Below, piece after piece: positions 56,114 through 64,000 of a stretch of DNA of 64,000 nucleotides. Under the pieces are notes generated by a model. The model made no database searches and had not been told where the DNA came from. It saw only the letters and a program-made list of their open reading frames with translations. Location: NCBI GenBank assembly GCA_019915135.1, contig JAHLMK010000010.1:1364001-1428000 (forward strand), written 5' to 3'. The stretch comes from Strobilurus pachycystidiatus (lineage: Eukaryota > Basidiomycota > Agaricomycetes > Agaricales > Physalacriaceae). A program made the translations under genes and the position numbers. The number at the start of each line of letters is the position of its first letter. The stretch's first letter is position 1.

Positions 56114-56675
56114 GGCAGCGTATGGCTGAGGCGGCCCGGTGTCGGCCACGCTGTCCTCGTCGGCGGCGGCGCTTCGCGATATGATGGCAAGACGGCAAGC
56201 CAAATGTGGTCTGTGCGCAGATCGCTGTCGTACCACGTGTTGCAATTTTATACTCTCCGATCAATCAACGGCTCTAACGGGCATCCTTCCGATCCTTTTC
56301 CCTCCGTGGCTTCTAATCGCCACTTTTTCTGGAGAACCCATATCTGTTCAAAACGCCGACGCAGTCTACATGGGCACCTTATATCTTGCAGGCGCAACTG
56401 CACTGCCATTCTTGCGCACTTCCCGTTGTCATTGGTGATGAGCAACACCGCCGTCAAAGATCTACATTCGTGCACAGGACGTGCAATATGATCCGCACGG
56501 TAGCCGACTTTCGCTGACAATAACTTCTTATTCTGTACAAAGAAGGCGGTTGCTCTACACTCGCTACGGCCCACGCTCAGAGCTATAAGTACAGTACTAT
56601 GTGGATGGCTCAGCAACCCGTACCTACCCAGCATCACACAACCCACTCACATATCCAAACCACCTACCCATCGAT
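56114..56675. promoter_or_regulatory. Divergent promoter region of SIN3 and a hypothetical gene
   Basis: These 562 bp lie between the SIN3 start and the plus-strand gene at 56676. It holds the E-box-like CACGTG at 56234-56239. The open frames inside are short and unlike proteins. Confidence 0.4.
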
Positions 56676-57239
56676 ATGTCACACATCGACGAAAGCTTCG
56701 AACTACTGCCCGAGCTAACGGCGCCTTCAACCCCCGGCCCACTTCCTGATCCTCAGGACTCTTTGCCGCCTCCACATATTGCGACGGCCAGAACGCCTCC
56801 AGGCACTCCACCTTCCGAGTCTGAATCCGACTCAATGACACTGTCTCCTTCCGACTCCGACTCCGACCCGTACACGCCAGACGGTCCCAAGTTCACAAAT
56901 TGGTCCCTCATCCGTCAGGCAGTGATTCCGAACCCATTGGTGCAGAATATCCCTGTAGCTTCGCTCAACGACCTCAATAATGAACTTGCGGGTGGCGTCA
57001 ATTTGACAAATCGGTCTTTCATCCCTGAGGTACCCATCTGCCTCAGAGGGGCAGTTTACGAGGGGCCGTTGGACGTCGGATTCGACGAAAGGGTGCGCCT
57101 AGTGGTGGAAGAGTTCAATGATATTGTTGATGGGGGCTTTCGGGACAGCGTTAACATGGATGAACTCGGAGATGTCGACATGGCAAGAGACGCTGCCATA
57201 CTCGAGATGTTGACATGGAAAGAGACACTGAGTAGTTGA
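56676..57239 (+). CDS. Hypothetical acidic Ser/Pro-rich protein
   Basis: A single exon codes for 187 residues. The first half is disordered, with PSTPGPLPDPQDSLPPP and a Ser/Asp run (SESDSMTLSPSDSDSDPYTP). The second half is more ordered: NWSLIRQAVIPNPLVQNI, LNDLNNELAGGVNLTNRSFI, then an acidic helix ERVRLVVEEFNDIVDGG. No known domain was recognised. The ATG at 56676 fits better than an upstream GTG. It is divergent from SIN3. Confidence 0.55.
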   Translation: MSHIDESFELLPELTAPSTPGPLPDPQDSLPPPHIATARTPPGTPPSESESDSMTLSPSDSDSDPYTPDGPKFTNWSLIRQAVIPNPLVQNIPVASLNDLNNELAGGVNLTNRSFIPEVPICLRGAVYEGPLDVGFDERVRLVVEEFNDIVDGGFRDSVNMDELGDVDMARDAAILEMLTWKETLSS

Positions 57240-57496
57240 GGAACTCGAAGAGACTGAGGAAGGAGTTCCACGCGCCGTCACATTGATTGTAGACGAGCAT
57301 TTGGCGGAGACAGACCAATCTATGAATTGACATGCACGTAGTACAAGAACAATAAAGCAATGTTTGAATATTTTTCGAAGCAAAACCCCAAGGTATCTGC
57401 AGAAGATATAACTTGTGGTGCAAAGTACTCTAGTATGATCAAGTCAGTGACGGCACAAAGTAGACGAAAAGCACGCTTCAACTTTTGCTCCCATCA

Positions 57497-58480
57497 TCAA
57501 TCTTCCTTCGTCCTTCTTTCCCCGCTCCCGCTCCCAACTCTATTCCACAAGGTCTTGACCTTACCGCCAACCCACTTCCCTGCCTCGGTCGTCTTGGATG
57601 CAACCACCACCGCTCCAACTTGTGCACCCACCGCCACATTTTGACCTACATCCCTTATCACCGGCGCTACAGCAGTGCCCACTGACTGCACCCTCAGAAT
57701 CACGGCATCAGCGGCCAGATTGATGCTCTTCCTCTGTGCTTCATTTTTATCTTCATCACCGTCGTGTCCTCCCTTGCCGCCGTGTCCGCCATCATGGATG
57801 TCACCACCCGGCACGCCTGCATGTCCACCACCTCCCGGTCCACCTCCATTGCCGCCAACTTGAAGGCCATTCCACTTTTCACCCACCCACTCCGCCGCAC
57901 CAGTCAACGAGGCCACCGCCCCGGTAAGCACAACAGCCCCAGTCACCGGGATCGCAACAGCGTAGACCATCCCCATAGACTGAAGTGTCGCAAACAGGCT
58001 GCCTGCAACAACGTTTCCAATTGTCGCTTGCCACGCCGCTGCCGCGGATCCTAATTTGCCATCCGAGTCAGAAGTTATTGTTCAATCAGGATGGTCAGAC
58101 GAACCAGCGACAGGCCCCAGTGCGCCAAACCCATACAGCGCCAGCGGGTTCATCACCAAAACCGTTCCCATCACGAGGAAGAGGATTTGGAACGGATGCG
58201 TCTTGATATAAGCGCCGACGGCGCGGATAAGCTGACGGCGGAAGTCGGCGTCTCGTACCAATGCGAGGAGCTGGTCGACAAGACGGACGAGCTGCTGCTG
58301 GTTGAGAAGACGTGAGAGATGCTGTGCGAACTGCTGGGTGGGGATCTGGGTGACGTGTCCGGGATTCGCAGAAACTTGAAGCGCATGGCCCGGGGCGTCG
58401 GGGTGGTTAGCAGGTAGAGAACCGGCGGGCAGATTGGTGTTCTGTGTAGCATCAGAGCCATCCGAGGGAGGGGAGGACAT
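57497..58480 (-). CDS. ISG12/IFI6-like small membrane protein
   Basis: Exons 58105-58480 and 57497-58050, joined over a 54-nt intron (GTTCGT...AATTAG), give 309 residues. The junction restores the glycine-rich signature of the interferon-induced 6-16 (ISG12/IFI6) family: GFGALGPVAGSAAAAWQAT, then IGNVVAGSLFATLQSMG and VTGAVVLTGAVASLTGAAEW. Upstream is a helical segment LSRLLNQQQLVRLVDQLLAL and a hydrophobic helix (FQILFLVMGTVLVMNPLALY). Downstream is a Gly/His-rich linker and an Ala/Val-rich end. Animal relatives act at mitochondria or membranes in cell death and immunity; fungal members are uncharacterised. A membrane location is likely. Confidence 0.8.
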
Positions 58481-58649
58481 GGTTGTAAGGGAGAACGATA
58501 GTCTAGCCACGACTAAGCTCCGTGGAAGAAGCCAAGAAGACGTCAGTTTAGCGCTCTGAGCTTAAGCGCCCATAGTCGCCGGTATAGCAGCACCGTGTTT
58601 GATGGGTAGGACCAAGTCTGTCACTTGATAAGTATTGAGTATTAAGTGA

Positions 58650-59170
58650 TACGGTGGCGGGAAGACTCAAGAGACAATCTCGACTCTAGGGTAGTGGGGA
58701 GAACCTATGTTTCCCCCCAAAAATGGTTTGACTCGGTAACTTACCGGTTTGGTACCGGTTCCAAACCTCGGAGGGCGTGGGATGGTAGGTTCGGAACCTG
58801 TCACATGATAAAATCATGTGATCCTCTGGCAGGAGGCTATCAAAGCATATGTGGCGTAAAATACTGAGAAAGACACCTGCAGTCTGACCAAATGCACATA
58901 CAAGTCTCTGAGACAGCTATGAATGAATACTTTGGGACTAGAAAGCCCAAAGACAAATGCTCTGAGAGCTGTTTGTGGCCGCCAGACGGAGGCGGGACTG
59001 GGGCGGGAGGCGCGCGGCGGGGTCACGTGAATTTATCACGTGAGGGTTTGGTTCCAAACCGGTATGAAACCTGGCGGGGCGGCGGGGTCGGTACCAAACC
59101 GGTTTGGTACCGCCTCGGGAGGTTTGACCCACGACCCTACTCGACTCTCGAAAAGACTCTCAAGTTTCGA
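58650..59170. repeat. Palindrome-rich element with imperfect inverted ends
   Basis: The ends are roughly inverted: CTCGACTCTAGGGTAGTGGG near 58680 matches the other strand of 59114-59150 (GAGTCGAGTAGGGTCGTGGG). Inside are a 24-bp perfect palindrome at 59089-59112 (centre AAACCGGTTT), related GGTACCGGTT pieces at 58750-58765, an 8-bp-arm hairpin at 58802-58820 (CACATGAT/ATCATGTG) and two TCACGTGA palindromes at 59023-59042. No target duplication was confirmed and there is no coding frame. It may be a non-autonomous DNA element inserted beside tRNA-Gly. Confidence 0.5.
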
Positions 59171-59206
59171 TGCCATATCGGAGCTTTTGAATAAGAAAAA
59201 AATGGA

Positions 59207-59278
59207 TACACCGAAGGGGAGTCGAACCCCTGCCGCTTGCTTGGAAGGCAAGCATGATAACCGCTTCACCATCGGTGT
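59207..59278 (-). tRNA. tRNA-Gly (anticodon TCC)
   Basis: On the minus strand the acceptor ACACCGA pairs with TCGGTGT. The anticodon stem CTTGC/GCAAG closes the loop CTTCCAA, giving TCC. The T arm reads AGGGG TTCGACT CCCCT. No intron is present. A run of A on the plus strand just beyond the 3' end (59195-59202) is the T-rich terminator on the tRNA strand. Confidence 0.96.
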
Positions 59279-59797
59279 ATAAATAGCCAGTCAATGTTAG
59301 AATCAGGTCGCTCAGGTCATCTCCCTCTGGGGTGAAAAAATCAACTCGATCATCATTCACAACGCATTTGTTTATCAACGTCCAACATCAATGCTGGAAA
59401 GTGGTATTTCTACTACATTCGTGTTTTCCGACGGGATGTCTTGACAGCCACTACCCCATCTTAGAGTCTTAGACTGATGTCGCCCTCTTGCACTGTTGAT
59501 CGTCCACACGCACGCTCGAACCTACCTATATGTCAACGGGGCTCAGCGGCGCTCCTGCACTCAAATCAATGGCAACGTCAACGCATATCCGTTGGGTTCT
59601 CTCTTCCCTGAAAAATGATGTTCAGCGCATCGTGATCGTTTTTTCGTCGCATCTAAAATCCATGCGGCGGCAACTGGGTTTTACATCCCTCTTTTCTTCC
59701 TTTCCCTGTCCTTTTCCGTGTCGGGTACTGCGAGGTACGTGGACGCTCAGTAATCAGGCAGCTGCACAGGCGCTTATCTTTCCCTGAAAGTGCACCG
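59279..59797. other. Intergenic, no gene seen
   Basis: This lies between tRNA-Gly and the dehydrogenase. An 85-codon plus frame at 59530-59787 has no recognisable domain and ends just before the next start; it may be a 5' leader. Confidence 0.4.
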
Positions 59798-61244
59798 ATG
59801 GCGCCGGTACCGAAACGCGTCGTTGTAACGAAATGGTTAGGCGAGGACGCTATGTCTATGCTGACTGGGCGGTCTGATATAGAGGTGTGACACTATTCAA
59901 GTGCTTGGTTGAGTCAATAATATTATCTTCCCTCTCTCAAGCTTCATGTCTGGAAGAACGATGGTCTTTGCACGAGGGACTGGTTCCTGAAACATGCTGA
60001 AGGTGCCTCTGGGATACTAGTATTGCGCTCGGATAAGGTTCGTCTGTATACAGAATATACATTTCCCCCCATCTTTACTTCCATACAGGTCGACTTGGAG
60101 CTCGTGGACGCTGGTATTTCATAGATTTTACCTTCTCTTGACTCGCCTCACACTGTGATACTAGCTGGAAAGAACCTTCGCGTCGTGTCAACCATGTGTG
60201 TCGGTCATGGTTCGTTCCGATTTTTCCTGGGGATCTGATCACCAAATTCATTCGCGTTCCAGAACATATGGACACTGCCGAGCTCACAAAACGCGGTATT
60301 CGCATGGGCTACACCCCTGACATCTTAACAAATTCCGGTTGGTGTTCAAGTTTTTGCTTTTGCTTGCGAGAGATTGAGCGCGTCGCGAATTGCAGTAGCG
60401 GACACAAATATCATGCTCGCGCTCATGGCAAGCCGGAACACGAACGAAGCCTCCGCTATGATCCAAAGTGGCCAGGAAAGTCCTTGTTTGCTGACCAAGG
60501 AAGCATTTTACTCAGATATTCACGTTACATTACAGTGGCCCCATCTTCTCTGGGAACCCTTCGGCTTCTCTGGTCCTCAACTGTCTACCCTTCCAGGTAC
60601 CTCATACACTCGCACCGTAGGTTTCCTTGGCTTTGGCCGCATAGCGCTCGCCACCCTATTCCGCCTCATCCCCTTCGGCTTCACACACTGCGTCTATACC
60701 TCGCGCAACTCTGACAACCCGACTGACGAGATGATCGAACGTGACGCTGCTCTGCGAAAGACCTACCCAACCCTCCAAGCGCTCTCACCCGTCCCACTAG
60801 AGTTGTTGGCGATGAAGAGCGACTTGTTGGTGGTGGTCGCACCTGGTGGGAAGGAGACGTATCATCTCATCGATGAGGCCTTCCTGAAACGGATGAAAAA
60901 GAGCGCGGTCCTGGTGAATACTGGACGGGGATCAATCGTCGACTCCAACGCCTTGGCGACAGCATTGAGTAAGAAATGGATCTGGGGTGCGGGATTGGAT
61001 GTTATAGAAGGGGAACCGAACGTCACGTCGGAGCACCCGCTGGTCAAAGAACCTCGGTGAGTGCAATGTGTTTATCGCCTGTCGATAATTGTGTCTGATG
61101 AATGACACGCGACATAGATGCATAGTGTTACCACATATTGCAACCGCCACAATTGAGACGAGGACGGCCATAGCCAGGCTGGCGATAGAGAATATACTTT
61201 GTGGCATGAGTGGGGATGTCATGCCTGCAGAGCTCAAGTCATGA
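59798..61244 (+). CDS. D-2-hydroxyacid dehydrogenase
   Basis: NAD(P)H-dependent reduction of a 2-oxoacid such as glyoxylate or hydroxypyruvate is expected. Spliced exons start at the ATG 59798 (MAPVPKRVVVTKWLGEDAM). Conserved parts are GILVLRSDKVDLELVDAAGK, LRVVSTMCVGHEHMDTAELT, GIRMGYTPDILTNSVADTNI, the nucleotide loop TVGFLGFGRIA, the catalytic Arg region VLVNTGRGSIVDSNAL, the Glu in GLDVIEGEP, and the His in LPHIATATIETR. The final exon follows a 54-60-nt intron after PLVKEPR. It is a full-length, cytosolic-type enzyme. Intron borders near 60300-60520 are the least certain; the acceptor before NIHVTLQWPHLLWEPFGF keeps frame. Confidence 0.88.
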
Positions 61245-61738
61245 GTAGAAGTTTCCATTCACCCACTACTTACATAGAGCTCATGTCCGTAGCACTACAG
61301 CCAGCGCAAACAAGCGAAACCTTTTCCGTCGCTTACTCTGTCTGCTGTGGTGATCAGAGCAAGCGAATTTTTTGTCATGAATCTACTATAGCTTTTTGTG
61401 GCAAGTACACGACCAGCAGTCGATGCCTTGCTCTCCAAGCGATACATTGCCGCGGTACTCGTGTCTCTGAGAACCCCTGATTTTACCTCCCATATGTGAA
61501 GGAGGTAACTACGCACACTCCGAGTCAAAATGGCGGCACAAGTAGGCCGCGGCGCCATTGAACATCTGACTTGAATGGTCCTTCTGCCGCACATCTCATT
61601 GGAACCACAGCTTTTCTTTCCCGATTCGTCTGTTGTGTATGTGTGCACGACGATCTGATGATTGATGGTCACTGGTACAGTGAATCCGAGCGCTGATCAT
61701 AGCAACAAACAGCATGTTATTGTACTCTTCTCTATAAA
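61245..61738. other. Intergenic, no gene seen
   Basis: This is the 3' flank of the dehydrogenase. Open frames on the minus strand (for example 61295-61672) show no domain. TATA-like ctataaaa lies at 61731-61738, just before the next start. Confidence 0.4.
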
Positions 61739-62294
61739 ATGCATGTCCCAGGTCCTGTGCTTGTTCAACAGCCTTGCCTTATTCCTCCTCCGACTACAAA
61801 CTATCCTACTGTCGTCTCTGCGAAACAGACTGCCAGTGCCGGCCACTACTCAGCGATGTCCTACTACACATATTACACTCCCCAGGCTCCGACCTATGGC
61901 TTCCTCGCTCACGCTCCTGAGCCACCCAGGCATCAAGTACGTCTCATGGCCCCTTGAGCGCAACATGCACTGACGAAGACATAGAGTGGGACAAGATTCC
62001 ACGTCAATGACCCATCACTCTGTGTGTTGGACATCGCAGTACACGGCTGCGAGGTGACCATAATTAGCTCCGGGTCAGGCGATGTGAGCACATCATAACT
62101 CATGCTGTTGACCTTGCTCTTGTTGACCTTGCTCATGTGTCTAGCAATATCTCGTGTACCTGCAGGCAGGCACGCCCAACTTCAGAGGAACGCGCGCACC
62201 AGCTGGAGGGCAATTCTGGATACACGGAGCGGCGCTTGTGACTGCGAGGGTGTGGAGGGACTCCCAGCGCCACAGACGACCTGGTTGGTCATAA
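61739..62294 (+). CDS. Hypothetical protein, tentative three-exon model
   Basis: Exon 1 (MHVPGPVLVQQPCLIPPP and a Tyr/Pro-rich stretch SYYTYYTPQAPTYGFLAHAP) joins over GTACGT...ACATAG to SGTRFHVNDPSLCVLDIAVH. This joins over GTGAGC...TCTAG to QYLVYLQAGTPNFRGTRAPA. The three pieces keep phase 0, which supports a real gene, but no domain is recognised. The ATG lies directly after a TATA-like sequence, so translation may begin at a later ATG (61855). Coding-like sequence (LYNYKQRHGDPTTVDAQWHT) continues to about 62515 and may be further exons. Confidence 0.4.
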
Positions 62295-63197
62295 CTCACC
62301 TCCCACCATACTCCGAGGGCTTGAAACCATCTATGATATCATGATGTGCCATTAAACTGTTATCCGAATACTTGTGCCTCTACAAAGAAGACTCGACCCT
62401 CTACAATTACAAGCAGAGACATGGAGATCCTACGACCGTCGACGCACAATGGCACACCGTGGCTCACCGTCCCTGGCATAGCAGAACCTACCCCGCGATA
62501 TGTACTATGTAGATCTGCCTTCAAGTTCGAGTCTCGACCCTCAGGTGGTCAGCATGTTTGATCAGTCGGTCTTGCAGCCGGAATAAAGAGTGCATCCTGG
62601 GAATATTCTTCATCTTGGCACTGAGTGAATGAGTAATTCGAAGAGTGTACGACCGCAGTAGTCCAGTTCCAGCGTGTAATCGAGAGCATCAAGGTCGCCA
62701 CGACGAGACTGTGGCAAGTTTCACTGTCCTTCTTACACCAAGGGCCTCACTCTTCCGCCCGTGCCCCACCCATCCTCTGCCGTCGAACGAAGCGAGATAC
62801 AGCCGAAGGCGTACTCATGCAGCCATGACGCACGAAGCCACGAAACCACCTTACCACTGCGCAGGCAGGGATGGTAACACGGACGTAGATGTCAGATTCA
62901 GATACAACCAAAAAAAAACGAGGGCAAATGTGCAGCGTGGGTGTGATAGTCCTTGATTATGGAAGGCCAAAACTCTTGTCAATCCGTAAGGGGGTCGTGA
63001 TCACATACAGACAATGTGAAATAGAACGGTGAACAAGAGGCGAGTCAGTCTTGTAAGATCGTACCACTTGCCGCGTAGTCTCATACACGGACGGATTTGA
63101 TACTTTTTTCTTCCAGACGCGTAAATCAAACGTCCAGTGTAATCTTCATGACCTCTATTACTCAAGTCAGCATCCGCCTAGACATAGAATGGAGAAT
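62295..63197. other. Gap with possible extra exons of the preceding gene
   Basis: The first 220 bases may hold exons of the hypothetical gene at 61739. The rest to 63197 shows short frames without domains. An A-run lies at 62911-62919. Confidence 0.35.
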
Positions 63198-63907
63198 TCA
63201 AAACTTACTATTGGATGGAACCTCGGGCTCAGGATTGGACCTCTCAGCCTTGTCATATTGAGCGTACACCCTTAGACCATTGATATAGAGTCCCTCCCCA
63301 GTGAAGCTTGCGTCCACGATCCTTTCAGCCGTAGCCTCGTCTCTGAAGGTAACGAAGGCGTAGTTGCTTGGATACACGCCTGAAGCATGGACTGTACAAG
63401 AATGATGAGTGTGAGTGACAACACAGCAAGAGGCGTACGCTGCGAAATAGACGCGTTCCCAAAGGCCTTGACCAGCTCTGCCACATCCTCCATGGTGCAA
63501 CCCCTCCGTGTCGGAATATCCGTGATCACGATGTTCGCGCCCTTCTTCTCGTCAGTGGGACGCTCCTTGACGCGATCAGTGGGCGTCCGAGTTGCGACAA
63601 ATGGTTTCGCCTTTATCTCCGGCCACCCAGGCAGTGATAGTGTTCCTGCATCCAAAAGCTTCTGAGCCACCTCCTGCTGCTCAAATTGGGCGATGAATAC
63701 CCCAGGGGCTTCGGGTAGCATCTGAACGAGGTCCACGACGGTACCGTATGCTCCAAGCTTTGTTTTGATGTCAAAGTATTGGGGTTGGCCGCTGATGCGA
63801 AAGAAGATAGAGTTCAAGGGGGATATATACGTGGATGAAAAGCGGGTGGTAGCTGAGAGTGCAGCGAGCACAGGTCGTGCACTGTACCGAGCGAGAAGAC
63901 AGAACAT
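63198..63907 (-). CDS. RNA-recognition-motif protein, probably mitochondrial
   Basis: Exons 63439-63907 and 63198-63391 are joined over a 47-nt phase-1 intron (GTACGC...GTACAG). The N-terminus (MFCLLARYSARPVLAALSAT) is Arg/Ala/Ser-rich without acids, like a mitochondrial presequence. A first RRM-like unit spans VVDLVQMLPEAPGVFIAQFE. A second has NIVITDIPTRRGCTMEDVAE for RNP2 and YAFVTFRDEATAERIVDA for RNP1, then LYINGLRVYAQYDKA. RNA binding in mitochondria is inferred. The C-terminus may continue by a further splice (GTAAGT follows codon Asn), which would replace the last three residues. Confidence 0.8.
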
Positions 63908-64000
63908 GGCGGTTACAGAGAAACCGCGATCGACATTTGTCAGGGTCCCAGATCAGACTGCTAATGATGCCGGCGGCACTGCGCTCAATCAATCAATCGT

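Noticed and set aside
55433..56491. 352-codon plus-strand open frame
   Set aside because: It is antisense to the SIN3 N-terminus and PAH1, whose minus-strand domains and splice sites are convincing.

Overview
The window is nuclear DNA of a filamentous basidiomycete, almost certainly an Agaricomycete. Most protein genes are split by introns of about 45-65 nt that can be placed by reading frame and splice sites. The gene content fits this group: a DUF6534 membrane protein, F-box families, a fungal sesquiterpene synthase, SIN3, MRS2, GET5 and a CsbD-like stress protein. There are two nuclear-type tRNA genes, Glu(CTC) and Gly(TCC).

Bases 1-30000 are an accessory region. The left edge holds the 5' part of an LTR retrotransposon in minus orientation: an LTR, a candidate primer-binding site and a gag-like frame that stays open for 719 codons to the window edge. 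It has inserted into, and beheaded, an F-box-like gene. From there to about 29.3 kb, and again at 43.3-46.5 kb, lies the main feature of the window. This is a family of at least ten paralogues that join a short, usually cysteine-containing N-terminus, one or two membrane helices, an F-box-like motif and a leucine-rich C-terminal part. All carry one phase-1 intron at the same place, just before a last exon of about 85-115 codons. Two members are broken: one by the LTR insertion, one by two frameshifts. Two conventional soluble F-box proteins, two small inverted-repeat elements with exact 8-bp target duplications, an aldehyde dehydrogenase relic and CACGCA-rich repeats are mixed in.

Bases 30-42 kb hold metabolic and organellar genes: an aldehyde dehydrogenase, a nucleotidyltransferase-like protein, the Mg2+ channel MRS2 (with two GC-AG introns that begin with the same ten bases) and an ABC transporter. 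After the second F-box group comes an array of short perfect hairpins at 46.6-46.8 kb. Next are a sesquiterpene synthase and a class I methyltransferase, a possible small terpene locus.

Bases 50.7-64 kb look like conserved housekeeping sequence: a MurQ-type SIS-domain etherase (unusual in a fungus), the SIN3 co-repressor, an ISG12/IFI6-like small membrane protein, a D-2-hydroxyacid dehydrogenase and a probably mitochondrial RRM protein. A palindrome-rich repeat lies next to tRNA-Gly.

The membrane-tethered F-box family is the best candidate for something undescribed. Its layout suggests substrate receptors for SCF-type ubiquitin ligases held on a membrane, diversifying by local duplication and decay. 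That role is inferred; only the architecture is seen.
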